Assembly (NCBI RefSeq): GCF_022811845.1
Contig: NZ_CP064266.1
Span: 3,906,001-3,970,000 of the forward strand
Direction: 5' to 3'
From: Bacillus pseudomycoides
GTDB taxonomy: Bacteria > Bacillota > Bacilli > Bacillales > Bacillaceae_G
Length of the DNA: 64,000 nt
Under the pieces are notes generated by a model, which did not search any database, had not been told where the DNA came from, and was given only the letters and a program-made list of their open reading frames with translations. A program made the position numbers and the translations under genes. Of this stretch, positions 1 to 8,196 are shown one piece after another. Position 1 is the first letter of the stretch. Every line of letters starts with the position of its first letter.

Positions 1-572
1 GAAAAGTCGATGGTGTATTTGGCTGGGGTACATATTGGGCACTAAGAAACTTTCAACAAAAGTTTGGTTTACCTGTAGACGGCTTAGCAGGAGCTAAGAC
101 GAAGCAGATGCTTGTAAAAGCAACAAAGTATGAGAAATCAACTGCTAATAAAGGGAATACAGGTGGACAAAGTAATAAACCAACTCAAAATAAAGGTACA
201 AATGTGCCAAATGGTTATTCACAAAATGATATTCAATTAATGGCGAACGCAGTTTATGGTGAATCCCGAGGTGAGCCATATTTAGGACAAGTAGCAGTTG
301 CGGCTGTTATTTTGAATCGCGTGACAAGTGCGTCATTCCCAAATACAGTATCGGGTGTGATTTTTGAGCCACGTGCATTTACAGCGGTTGCCGATGGTCA
401 AATTTATTTAACACCGAATGAAACTGCGAAAAAAGCAGTATTAGATGCTATCAATGGCTGGGATCCTACAGGAAATGCACTTTATTATTTCAATCCAGAT
501 ACTGCAACGAGTAAATGGATTTGGAGTCGACCACAAATTAAAAAAATCGGCAAACATATTTTCTGTAAATAG
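1..572 (+). CDS. sleB: Spore cortex-lytic enzyme SleB, 3' part (start lies outside the window)
   Basis: The frame is open from base 3 to the TAG at 570-572, so the start is left of the window. The first ~35 residues (GWGTYWALRNFQQKFG...) are the end of a peptidoglycan-binding domain. A linker rich in Asn, Gly, Lys and Gln follows, then the Hydrolase_2 (SleB/CwlJ) domain with YGESRGEP near base 255, whose Glu is the probable catalytic acid. SleB is a lytic transglycosylase that depolymerises muramic-lactam cortex during spore germination. ypeB begins 15 bp downstream, the usual sleB-ypeB operon. Only the N-terminal signal peptide and part of the binding domain are missing. Confidence 0.96.
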   Translation, partial: KVDGVFGWGTYWALRNFQQKFGLPVDGLAGAKTKQMLVKATKYEKSTANKGNTGGQSNKPTQNKGTNVPNGYSQNDIQLMANAVYGESRGEPYLGQVAVAAVILNRVTSASFPNTVSGVIFEPRAFTAVADGQIYLTPNETAKKAVLDAINGWDPTGNALYYFNPDTATSKWIWSRPQIKKIGKHIFCK

Positions 573-587
573 AGTGGAGGTGAAGGA

Positions 588-1928
588 ATGTTAAGAGGTA
601 TCATAATTGTATTGTTAACAATCGGTGTAGTCGGAACAGGATATTGGGGTTATAAAGAACACCAAGAAAAAAATGCGGTATTAATTCGGGCAGAAAACAG
701 CTATCAGCGTGCTTTTCATGATCTAGCATATGAGGTGGATTTACTGCACGATAAAATTGGAACAACACTCGCAATGAATTCACGAACATCTTTATCACCG
801 GCACTAGCAGATGTATGGCGTTTAACATCAGAAGCCCGTTCTGATGTAGGGCAACTTCCTTTAACATTAATGCCGTTTAATAAAACCGAGGAATTTCTAG
901 CGAATATTGGTGACTTTAGTTATCGTACTGCAATTCGTGATTTAGAGAAAGAACCTTTAAATGATCAAGAATATAAAGCATTGCAAAGTTTATATTCTAA
1001 TGCAGCTGATATTCAAGACGAACTTCGGAAAGTGCAACATCTTGTCTTGAAAAATAATTTACGTTGGATGGATGTAGAACTTGCACTTGCGTCAAATAAA
1101 GATCCAGCAGATAACACGATTATTGATGGGCTTAAAACGGTTGAGAAAAATGTAGCATCCTATTCTTCAAATAATTTCGGTCCGACTTTTACAAGCATGC
1201 AGAAGGCGAAAAAAGGCGGTTTTGAAGCAAAGGGTAAAGCGATTTCAAAAGATGAAGCGGCAAAAATCGCAAAATCATTTTTAAATTTAAAAGGCAATGA
1301 AAAAGTAGAAGTTGAGAAAAGTGGAAAGGGTGCTAAAGAATCGTTTTATAGTGTAAAGATTCAAGATCCTGAAACAAAGAATGAATTTTATATGGACATT
1401 ACCGAAAAAGGTGGATATCCAATATGGGTAATGAATAACCGTGAAATTAAGGAACAAAAAATTAGTTTGAATGATGCAGGAAGTAAAGGGTTAACTTTCT
1501 TAAAAGATCATAAGTTTACAAATATGGAGTTCTTTGATAGTTCACAATACGATAATATTGGTGTGTTTACGTACGTTGTTAATGAGAATAATGTGCGTAT
1601 TTATCCAGAAGCGATTCAAATGAAAATTGCTTTAGATGATGGATCAATTGTTGGCTTTTCCGCAAAAGAATATTTAGCATCCCATCAAAAACGGACCATT
1701 CCAACTGCAAAATTAACGGCTGCTGATGCAAGAAAGAAAATCAATCCAGATGTAAAAGTAATGGAAGAACGTAAAGCGATTGTTGTAAATGATGTGCATA
1801 AGGAAGTACTATGCTACGAATTTGTAGGTACATTAGGAAAAGATACGTACCAAATTTTTATTAATGCGAATGACGGAACAGAAGAAAAAGTGAAAAAGAT
1901 GCAAGCTGTAGAAAAAATTTATGATTAA
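588..1928 (+). CDS. ypeB: Germination protein YpeB
   Basis: 446 residues, full length for YpeB. ATG at 588 sits behind GGAGGTGAAGG. Residues ~4-20 form one N-terminal transmembrane or uncleaved signal segment. The N-terminal half is helical and the C-terminal half holds PepSY-type repeats (ISKDEAAKIAKSFL, ISLNDAGSKGLTFL, LTAADARKKI). YpeB is needed for stable deposition of SleB in the spore, and its PepSY part is thought to hold SleB inactive until germination (family knowledge). It is cotranscribed with sleB and the lipoprotein that follows. Confidence 0.96.
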   Translation: MLRGIIIVLLTIGVVGTGYWGYKEHQEKNAVLIRAENSYQRAFHDLAYEVDLLHDKIGTTLAMNSRTSLSPALADVWRLTSEARSDVGQLPLTLMPFNKTEEFLANIGDFSYRTAIRDLEKEPLNDQEYKALQSLYSNAADIQDELRKVQHLVLKNNLRWMDVELALASNKDPADNTIIDGLKTVEKNVASYSSNNFGPTFTSMQKAKKGGFEAKGKAISKDEAAKIAKSFLNLKGNEKVEVEKSGKGAKESFYSVKIQDPETKNEFYMDITEKGGYPIWVMNNREIKEQKISLNDAGSKGLTFLKDHKFTNMEFFDSSQYDNIGVFTYVVNENNVRIYPEAIQMKIALDDGSIVGFSAKEYLASHQKRTIPTAKLTAADARKKINPDVKVMEERKAIVVNDVHKEVLCYEFVGTLGKDTYQIFINANDGTEEKVKKMQAVEKIYD

Positions 1929-1955
1929 ACATCAATGGATGAAGTGGTGAGAAAA

Positions 1956-2552
1956 ATGAAAATTCTTATATATATGCTTATGATTTGTTTTGCTATTACA
2001 GGGTGTAGCATCGGAAAGCAAGATAATGCTAAAGAAAAGCCAGAACAAAAAAATATGTCTATGAGAAACGTTAATTATAAGGCTGATGAAAATAAACCAA
2101 ATGAAAAAGTAGCAGACCATTTAGCTTCTTTAGCTTCTAGTATACCAGGTGTGAGAGATGCAACGGCAGTAGTAATAGGAAAATACGCAGTTGTTGGAAT
2201 AGATGTAAAAGCGAAATTGGATCGTTCTCGAGTGGACTCAATCAAGTATTCGGTTGCTGAAAGTTTAAAACATGATCCAAATGGTGCAAATGCAATAGTT
2301 GTAGCAGATGTTGATACGTATGAGCGATTAAAGCGAATGGGCAATCAAATTAAACAAGGAAAAGCAGGGGAAGGAATTCTTGATGAACTCGCTGCCATTG
2401 TGGGACGTGTTATGCCGCAAGTACCAAATGATATGATTGAAAATAAAGAAACGAATCCGATTAAAGAAAATGATAAACAATTACCGAAAGATGAAGAAAA
2501 TGAATTAAAGAAAGAGCAAGAAGATCAATCGAATAATCATCTGCAAAGATAA
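1956..2552 (+). CDS. YhcN/YlaJ-family spore lipoprotein
   Basis: 198 residues from ATG 1956. An in-frame ATG at 1935 has no ribosome binding site, while 1956 follows GTGGTGAG and starts directly with the lipoprotein signal MKILIYMLMICFAITGC, so the mature lipid-modified Cys is residue 17. The middle carries the YhcN/YlaJ core (VADHLASLASSIPGVRDATAVV... DTYERL). The C-terminus is a very charged Lys/Glu tail. It starts 27 bp after ypeB, the third gene of the B. cereus group sleB operon, and probably sits on the inner spore membrane. Its role in germination is by family and context only. Confidence 0.88.
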   Translation: MKILIYMLMICFAITGCSIGKQDNAKEKPEQKNMSMRNVNYKADENKPNEKVADHLASLASSIPGVRDATAVVIGKYAVVGIDVKAKLDRSRVDSIKYSVAESLKHDPNGANAIVVADVDTYERLKRMGNQIKQGKAGEGILDELAAIVGRVMPQVPNDMIENKETNPIKENDKQLPKDEENELKKEQEDQSNNHLQR

Positions 2553-2559
2553 AAAATTT

Positions 2560-2589
2560 CCCGTGTTTGGAGAACACGGGACATTTTTG
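2560..2589 (+). terminator. Terminator of the sleB operon
   Basis: CCCGTGT/ACACGGG stem (2560-2566 and 2574-2580), 7-nt loop, then a T-rich tail. It lies 8 bp after the lipoprotein stop. Confidence 0.9.
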
Positions 2590-2662
2590 TTGGTTGTTAA
2601 TATTCAGTTTATTTGAAAGGGAATATATGGTTTAATAATATGTAGGAGGGCGAGTTGCCATT

Positions 2663-3007
2663 ATGAAAAATAAAAGCGCATTCATAGTTTGTGCTCTTAG
2701 TCTTTGCTTAATAATTGGTTGTGAACAAAAGAAAGCAGAAAAGAAGCAAACAGCAACTTCTTCAACTGTTATCGAAAAAAAGAAAAATGAAACAATTGAT
2801 ATAAACATTTTTGCGAAAATCAATGAAGGGATGACCTATCTTGAAGTAAAAGAATTAATAGGATTCGAAGGAGATTTGCTTACAAAACAAGAAGATGAAA
2901 GTTATACGAAAACTTTTGCATGGAAAGGAAATGTACCACAATCATTTGTTGAGATTACTTTCTTAGATGGAAAAGTACGTTCTAAAACGCAGCAAGGTTT
3001 AAGTTAG
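2663..3007 (+). CDS. Small lipoprotein, DUF3862-like
   Basis: 114 residues. MKNKSAFIVCALSLCLIIGC is a clear lipoprotein signal with lipobox LIIGC, followed by a Lys/Gln/Thr-rich linker. The last ~60 residues (INEGMTYLEVKELIGFEGDL... FAWKGNVPQSFVEITFLDGK) look like the DUF3862 / SmpA-like fold, with a GMTYLEVKELIG opening helix and paired strands. AGGAGG at 2643 is rather far (14 nt) from the ATG. Function unknown. The acetyltransferase gene starts 20 bp downstream, so the two are probably cotranscribed. Confidence 0.8.
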   Translation: MKNKSAFIVCALSLCLIIGCEQKKAEKKQTATSSTVIEKKKNETIDINIFAKINEGMTYLEVKELIGFEGDLLTKQEDESYTKTFAWKGNVPQSFVEITFLDGKVRSKTQQGLS

Positions 3008-3027
3008 TAAAGAGAAGAAATGGGGAA

Positions 3028-3522
3028 ATGAATTTGCAAATAGAAGATATTCAACTGATTCCATATGATGAAAAATATAAAAAGATTATTGAAGCATTTA
3101 CTTTACCAAGTGAACAAATTAAATTTACAGCAAAGCCGAGTGAATTACTGAAAAAAGCAGAAAAAGACACAACCCGAAATGTTGTAGTCATTACAGCAAA
3201 TCAAATGCCAGTTGGAGTTTTTGCCTTGCAATCAGGAACAAGAGTAACTGAGTACACGGATAATCCAAATGCGTTACTGTTAGTTGCTTTTTCTATTCAT
3301 TACGAAGAACAAGGGAAAGGGTATGCAAAAACAGGACTAGCGTTATTACATAAGTTTGTATCAACTTATTTTCCAAATACAAATGAAATTGTGCTAGCTG
3401 TAAATGAAAGAAATATTCCTGCACAAAAGTTGTATTTAAAAGTGGGATTTGAAGATAGAGGGCAAAGAAGAATGGGACCGATTGGAAGACAACTTATTTT
3501 ATATTTACCAATAGAAAAGTAA
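3028..3522 (+). CDS. GNAT-family N-acetyltransferase
   Basis: 164 residues. The GNAT core is visible: VVVITANQMPVGVFAL (strands), then the acetyl-CoA loop YEEQGKGYAKTGLALL near residue 95, and the closing NERNIPAQKLYLKVGFEDRG typical of RimI/RimJ-like enzymes. The substrate (amine, antibiotic or protein N-terminus) cannot be told. It follows the lipoprotein gene by 20 bp and is ended by a hairpin. Confidence 0.88.
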   Translation: MNLQIEDIQLIPYDEKYKKIIEAFTLPSEQIKFTAKPSELLKKAEKDTTRNVVVITANQMPVGVFALQSGTRVTEYTDNPNALLLVAFSIHYEEQGKGYAKTGLALLHKFVSTYFPNTNEIVLAVNERNIPAQKLYLKVGFEDRGQRRMGPIGRQLILYLPIEK

Positions 3523-3533
3523 ATAACTATAGT

Positions 3534-3576
3534 AAAAAGTTTACTCTGAAAAATATTTCATGCAGTAAGCTTTTTT
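3534..3576 (+). terminator. Terminator after the acetyltransferase gene
   Basis: AAAAAGTTTACT pairs with AGTAAGCTTTTT (one G-U pair) and runs into T6. Confidence 0.8.
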
Positions 3577-3661
3577 ATTTGTTACGATATAGACGGAATA
3601 TTATTTCGTGAAGATATAAAAATGAAAGAAAGAAACAGCTCGTAGTCTCTCTAAATTAACA

Positions 3662-4126
3662 GTGCTGTTGCATAAGGCTGTTCAGTTCGTTCAATATGAG
3701 CAAAAGGATTGGAAATATCATCGACATACGAAAAAGGAAATGCGTCGTTTTCTATCTATTCAAAAACAACTGCATGTATTGCAGAAAATTATATATTATT
3801 TTGAAAATTTAACACATGTTCATCCAGAAAACTGCAGATGGTCTATAAAAGAACAGGAATTGCTGAGAAAAACTATCTTATCAATGATTTCCATATTGCG
3901 TAATAATTGTTCTGAAATTGGTTATCAACATTATCGGCTTATTGATGAACTAGATCAACAATTTTGGAATCATAAAAGTGATTTAGCAGAGCATAAAACA
4001 CATGACTACCATCACCATTTTTCCAGTGAATCGATTATTTTATTTGAAGTTTTATCCATTCATGACATGCTTGAGGAATTAGAACGAGTATGTGAAAAGT
4101 ATGAAGGGAAAAAGAAGGCACTCTAA
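3662..4126 (+). CDS. Uncharacterised soluble helical protein, possibly a 5'-truncated remnant
   Basis: 154 residues read from GTG 3662, with no recognisable ribosome binding site. The same frame stays open upstream only to a stop at 3623. The protein is basic, His- and Tyr-rich and all-helical (KEMRRFLSIQKQLHVLQKII..., LLRKTILSMISILRNN...), with no membrane segment. It loosely resembles the cytoplasmic C-terminal region of FUSC/aromatic-acid exporter proteins, which would make it a fragment, but I could not confirm this. The weak start supports a decayed gene. Confidence 0.45.
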   Translation: MLLHKAVQFVQYEQKDWKYHRHTKKEMRRFLSIQKQLHVLQKIIYYFENLTHVHPENCRWSIKEQELLRKTILSMISILRNNCSEIGYQHYRLIDELDQQFWNHKSDLAEHKTHDYHHHFSSESIILFEVLSIHDMLEELERVCEKYEGKKKAL

Positions 4127-4146
4127 TGTAATAGAGTGCCTGTTTT
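4116..4146 (+). terminator. Bidirectional terminator between convergent genes
   Basis: A 10-bp stem (AGGCACTCTA/TAGAGTGCCT) overlaps the stop of the preceding gene. T-rich tracts on both sides fit termination from both strands. Confidence 0.85.
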
Positions 4147-4157
4147 GATATATATGG

Positions 4158-4562
4158 TTATTGAAATCGTTTTGAAACAATGAGTTCTACAAGTGGTATA
4201 ACAATGAATGAAGAACAAAATGCAATAAATAAAGGGAGATTTTGAATGTTATCAAGCGAATATAAGGAAGAAAATCCTTCTGACCAAACTAATAAAATAA
4301 ACATAATAATGACTAATACAAAATATCCAATTTTAAAACTTTTAGATGCAATGTGTTGTCCCATTTCATCTTGACTTTCTTCTGACACGCCGTTTGGATC
4401 GCCCCATGTAATTTGATTTATTAAATAACTAATTATTAAAGAACCACCAAAAATAGTCCCTCCTAAAATCGCTCCACCAGTTACATATTTATATGTTCCA
4501 TGTATGAATACCCCAAGTAATGATAGTACAGAAATTAGAAAAATAAACTTCTTCTGATTCAA
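4158..4562 (-). CDS. Small four-helix membrane protein
   Basis: 134 residues with four predicted transmembrane helices (KFIFLISVLSLLGVFIHGTY, GGAILGGTIFGGSLIISYLI, KIGYFVLVIIMFILLVW, LPLFIAFCSSFIVIPLVELI). A short acidic cytoplasmic loop (NGVSEESQDEMGQHI) lies between helices 2 and 3. It resembles DUF2178-type proteins that accompany XRE/PadR regulators, but no regulator lies beside it here. Two near-identical palindromes sit just upstream of its start (4577-4614). Function unknown. Confidence 0.75.
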   Translation of the reverse strand: MNQKKFIFLISVLSLLGVFIHGTYKYVTGGAILGGTIFGGSLIISYLINQITWGDPNGVSEESQDEMGQHIASKSFKIGYFVLVIIMFILLVWSEGFSSLYSLDNIQNLPLFIAFCSSFIVIPLVELIVSKRFQ

Positions 4563-4576
4563 TATAGCCCCTCCTT

Positions 4577-4614
4577 TACAATTAACTGTAAAAAACTCTT
4601 TACAATTAATTGTA
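4577..4614 (-). promoter_or_regulatory. Twin palindromic operators
   Basis: TACAATTAACTGTA (4577-4590) and the perfect palindrome TACAATTAATTGTA (4601-4614) are 24 bp apart centre to centre, 15 bp upstream of the small membrane protein gene. Their form and spacing suggest a dimeric repressor binding cooperatively over the promoter. The regulator is not in this window as far as I can tell. Confidence 0.6.
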
Positions 4615-4805
4615 TAAAAATGGTAGAGAGTAATGTCAAATATTTTTTACACAAGTAGATAACCTTATAAAAGTTTACAATGGATTTCTCATTTTAGGGA
4701 CAAATATAAAAAAACAAAAATGAAAAGATTTTTATTTGGTTTGAATGTAAAAGTGATGAATCGCATATATTGGGAAGGGATGTCAGATTAAATTAGGGGG
4801 TAAAT

Positions 4806-5975
4806 ATGTCCATACTTTTAAAAGCGGGTGCAGACGCTGGAAATAACGGCTTGAAATTAATGGTAAAAGGCCAAAATCCGATTTATATTCCAAGTATATA
4901 CTCACTATATATTGGAGAGACAACAGGTTTATTGGATGAAGAAGATGTACCGATATCTGAAGTGGAAAATCATATTGATGTAACTATAAATTCACCATCT
5001 CTCATGTTAAATAATGTACGTTACATTGTTGGGCAAAAAGTGATCAATGATCAGTTAAAAGGAACAGAAGTAGAGAAGAAGTCTGATAAATCTACAGATG
5101 AATTAATGGTTCTAACGATTTTATCAGGTTTAGCAATTGGTGCTATGCGTCATAGTCCGAAATTAGATCATATTAATATTCGCTACGATTTGTCAGTTGC
5201 TCTTCCGATGCAAACTATTACGCAAGAAGTAGCAGCAGTAAACGCGAAACGATATATGGGAAATCATAAAGTTATTTTTCATTATCCAGATGGAAGAGAG
5301 GTAACGATAAATGTATCCATTGAGTACTGTAAATGTTTACCTGAAGGAGCATCTGGAACTTGGGGAATCGTATACGACGAAGACGGTAATGTCTTAAAAC
5401 ATAAAGTCGAAAATGAAAAAAATACAACAACAGAAATTGATTTCGTTGACAAAACATTATTATCATTTGATATAGGTGCTGGTACAACTGAAGAAGTAGT
5501 TTCATTTGGAGTGAATTTTAGACCACAATTAAGTAAAGGATTGTCCTATGGAGTGAAAGAAACTTTATTGCAAATTATTACAAGATGGAATCGGAAGCAT
5601 CCAACAAAAACAATAGATAGTATTACAGAGTTTAATCAAATTTATTTAAATGAGAAACACCCAAGGCATGAAATGTTAGTAGCAGAGTCTCAACAAGCAT
5701 TTCTAGGATTAGCCGCACGGGTTGCAACGGACATTATTAATAAAATTGATGATATGAAAGATGATCCATATGTATTTATTTATGGTGGTGGAGCGGTTAT
5801 CATTAAAAATAGCTTGCAACTTATTTTAAAACAAAAAGGCCGTTTAAAAAATGTAACATTTGTAGAGAATCCTTTATTTACAAATGCACGCGGATTATTA
5901 GTTTACACATGCTCACCGCGGTATAGAGAACATAAACAAAAAGAATTAGGGTTTACGAATTTAACAATTAGTTAG
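4806..5975 (+). CDS. parM: ParM/StbA-family actin-like filament protein
   Basis: 389 residues; ATG follows AGGGGG. The actin-fold signatures are visible: phosphate 1 motif AGADAGNNGLKLMV at residues ~7-20, phosphate 2 motif LLSFDIGAGTTEEVV around residue 220, and the adenosine motif YVFIYGGGAVIIKNS around residue 325. ParM polymerises in an ATP-dependent way to push sister plasmids apart, bound to a ParR-parC complex. A small RHH-like gene follows after a few bases, the expected parMR order. I found no obvious direct-repeat centromere in 4622-4800. The neighbours look chromosomal, so this is either a captured partition cassette or a chromosomal actin with another job. Confidence 0.85.
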   Translation: MSILLKAGADAGNNGLKLMVKGQNPIYIPSIYSLYIGETTGLLDEEDVPISEVENHIDVTINSPSLMLNNVRYIVGQKVINDQLKGTEVEKKSDKSTDELMVLTILSGLAIGAMRHSPKLDHINIRYDLSVALPMQTITQEVAAVNAKRYMGNHKVIFHYPDGREVTINVSIEYCKCLPEGASGTWGIVYDEDGNVLKHKVENEKNTTTEIDFVDKTLLSFDIGAGTTEEVVSFGVNFRPQLSKGLSYGVKETLLQIITRWNRKHPTKTIDSITEFNQIYLNEKHPRHEMLVAESQQAFLGLAARVATDIINKIDDMKDDPYVFIYGGGAVIIKNSLQLILKQKGRLKNVTFVENPLFTNARGLLVYTCSPRYREHKQKELGFTNLTIS

Positions 5976-5986
5976 TTGGTGTGAGT

Positions 5987-6322
5987 ATGCGGCGTAAGAA
6001 GTATAAATGTGGTGATCGGGTAAAAATATATTTAAATAAATCTGTATCTCCTGAAATGGTTGTTTGGATTAATAAGCAATCCGATATAACAAACTTTTTT
6101 TTATACGGTGCCCAGCAATTGTTTAAACAAGTAGGAGATATTGATGTATCAAAAACATTACCAAGCAGCCATGTTTTTTCCGTTTATATTGAACCTACTT
6201 CTATGTTTAAAATTGAAGTAAATCCTTTTAAAAACGTAACTATGAGAAAGAAAGAGTCTAGTGAACGTGTAGAAAATACGCCTTGGGCATTTACTGATGA
6301 ATTAGATTGTCCATTTTTTTAA
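5987..6322 (+). CDS. Small ParR-like (ribbon-helix-helix type) partner of the ParM protein
   Basis: 111 residues from ATG 5987; GTG 5981 in the same frame is an alternative. It starts 11 bp after parM. Residues ~8-45 (DRVKIYLNKSVSPEMVVWIN... NFFLYGAQQL) read as one short strand followed by two helices, the ribbon-helix-helix pattern of ParR adaptors. The C-terminal part is acidic and ends in DELDCPFF. By position and size it is the DNA-binding adaptor that links a centromere to ParM filaments. The assignment rests on fold pattern and synteny, not on a clear family match. Confidence 0.6.
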   Translation: MRRKKYKCGDRVKIYLNKSVSPEMVVWINKQSDITNFFLYGAQQLFKQVGDIDVSKTLPSSHVFSVYIEPTSMFKIEVNPFKNVTMRKKESSERVENTPWAFTDELDCPFF

Positions 6323-6345
6323 CACATATGAAAGAATATTTAAGG

Positions 6346-6385
6346 CCCTCCACTGCACATATGGATTAAGTGGAGGGGATTTTTT
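6346..6385 (+). terminator. Terminator of the parM-parR-like operon
   Basis: CCCTCCACT/AGTGGAGGG stem (6346-6354, 6369-6377) followed by six T. Confidence 0.88.
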
Positions 6386-6482
6386 CCCCGCATTAACAGG
6401 CAGTAAGACCTTCACCTCAAGATTCAAAGAGAAACGAGGAAGCTAGGTGAGGGCTGATGGAAGTTTCACTTTATTTTGTGGG

Positions 6483-7187
6483 TTACACGTTTTGAACAAC
6501 AAAAGTTACCGCATTTGTTTTTAGTTGAATTGATTTATTGTTACGCATGATGTTATATGTCAAATTTTTAACTTCTATATGGATTTCTTTCCATCCCTCA
6601 TACATATTTTTAAGTGTATTCAGCATGATTTCAGTAGAAAGATTTATTTCTATTAGTGCGTCTAGTTCTTCGTTCGTTGCTAAATCGATTTCTTGAACAT
6701 TAGAATTTACAATGAGACAATTGATGCCGTTATGTTTCGTTCCTTCCTTCATTGATAAGAGTACTTTTTCAAAAGCTTCTTTTGATTGAATATGTTCTAA
6801 GCTAGACACCGCAATCATCTAATCATAACTTTCAGGATAAATATTATAATTTTCAATTTCTGTTTTTATTATTTCGATTGCGTCAAGTACATGGTGTTCC
6901 TCACAATTTGCTTTTAATTTTGTTAATGCAGAGTCTAGTAAATCGACACATATAACTTTCCCGCCATTTTCGATTATCTATTGTACGATTGGAATACTAT
7001 TTCTTCCGATGCCAGAACCGAGATCAAGTACTTTTACTCCATCCTTACCTTCAAAATTACGCATCATATCCATTACTGTTTTTACTGGTTTGTGAAGCTA
7101 AGATCCAGCCTCGAACAAATTATATTGCTCATAACAAAGGTCATGATACTTTTTTTCTTCTTGTCTAATGTACGCTATACGATTCAT
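6483..7187 (-). pseudogene. SAM-dependent methyltransferase pseudogene with three in-frame TAG codons
   Basis: ATG at 7187 follows AGGTGA, and one frame runs 234 codons to the TAA at 6483. It is broken only by TAG at 7098-7100, 6978-6980 and 6819-6821. Read through, it is a TehB-like class I methyltransferase: VKVLDLGSGIGRNSIPI is motif I, GKVICVDLLDSALTKL motif II, and IAVSSLEHI motif IV. There is no frameshift and the rest of the protein looks well conserved. Two contexts (GS*LHKPV, IVQ*IIENGG) and YD*MIAVSS would suit a Trp, Gln or Tyr at the stop positions. The simplest reading is a recently inactivated gene. Confidence 0.85.
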
Positions 7188-7240
7188 TTTTTCACCTGTA
7201 ATTCTTTATAATTAAACGGATAAGTTGAGCAGCCTTTAAT

Positions 7241-8083
7241 CTATGTTTTTATTCGGAATACGCCACCGGCATGTGGGTAAACCTCTAATTGATCTGGACT
7301 CATTCTTGTTCTGGCAGTAGTAATGTATAATTCCGTTAAGTCAGGTCCTCCAAATGTACACGAAGTTACATTGAGTGCTGGAACTGGAACGGTTAAGATT
7401 TTTTCACCAGTTATTGAATTCCACCTAGTAACTTTAGCACCGCCCCAATGTGCAATCCACAAGCATCCTTCTTCATCAATTGTCATACCATCTGGAAGTC
7501 CTTCACCATCGGGTATAAATATTACATCAATTGGATTACAGATTTTTCCGGTATGTAGGTCATATTCAAATCGAACCACTTTTCTTGTAGGAGTATCAAT
7601 GAAGTAAAGGTATGTATGATCAGGTGACCAAGCTAAGCCATTTGATGTGTTGACGTTTTTAAATTTTTTTTTCACATTAAAATCAGTATCTAAGCAGTAG
7701 AGAGAGCCCGCTCCATTAATGCCATATAAATCTGTAGTTCCAGCCCAAAAACGACCAGCGGGATCACACTTGCCATCGTTAAAGCGGTTTTCTGGTAAAT
7801 GAGGTTCTGGGTCATGAATAAGCGTTAGTTCCACTGTTTCAAGATTAAGAGAATGGAAACCCAGTTCCATTGCTAATATAACTCCGCCAGATGCATCTGG
7901 AACGATACATCCAATTTGTTGGTCAAATGAAATTTCACGATTTGTATTTGTAATAGGATTATATATAAACAACTTTTTTTCTAAAATATCAACCCAGTAT
8001 AGTAGGTGTTTCTGTTCATCCCAACAAGGACCTTCTCCTAAACTGGCTTTAGCATCGATAACTAGTTCTAATTTTCCTAACAA
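7241..8083 (-). CDS. SMP-30/gluconolactonase/LRE-family protein
   Basis: 280 residues, a six-bladed beta-propeller lactonase similar to regucalcin. The metal ligands expected for the family are visible: Glu17 in SLGEGPCW, Asn in NTSNGLAWS (~residue 145) and Asp in DGMTIDEEG (~residue 200). The motif ENRFNDGKCDPAGRFWAGT is strongly conserved. It probably hydrolyses a sugar lactone such as gluconolactone, or another lactone. It is a single gene with its own start behind AGGAGA, divergent from the T-box operon. Confidence 0.92.
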   Translation of the reverse strand: MLGKLELVIDAKASLGEGPCWDEQKHLLYWVDILEKKLFIYNPITNTNREISFDQQIGCIVPDASGGVILAMELGFHSLNLETVELTLIHDPEPHLPENRFNDGKCDPAGRFWAGTTDLYGINGAGSLYCLDTDFNVKKKFKNVNTSNGLAWSPDHTYLYFIDTPTRKVVRFEYDLHTGKICNPIDVIFIPDGEGLPDGMTIDEEGCLWIAHWGGAKVTRWNSITGEKILTVPVPALNVTSCTFGGPDLTELYITTARTRMSPDQLEVYPHAGGVFRIKT

Positions 8084-8161
8084 TGTATTGTTCTCCTTTC
8101 TATAAAGCTAACCTATATATATTCGATGGGAATGGTAGTAAACCTTTTATTTCAGAAAAAT

Positions 8162-8190
8162 TTGACAACAATAACGTTATAAATTATTAT
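8162..8190 (+). promoter_or_regulatory. Sigma-A promoter of the T-box lysK transcript
   Basis: TTGACA at 8162-8167, 17-bp spacer, TATTAT at 8185-8190. Predicted transcript start is near 8197. Confidence 0.8.
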
Positions 8191-8196
8191 ATGGAA

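Noticed and set aside
4622..4800. Search for direct-repeat parC centromere before parM
   Set aside because: No repeated iterons could be picked out by eye; only an AT-rich promoter-like region is visible.
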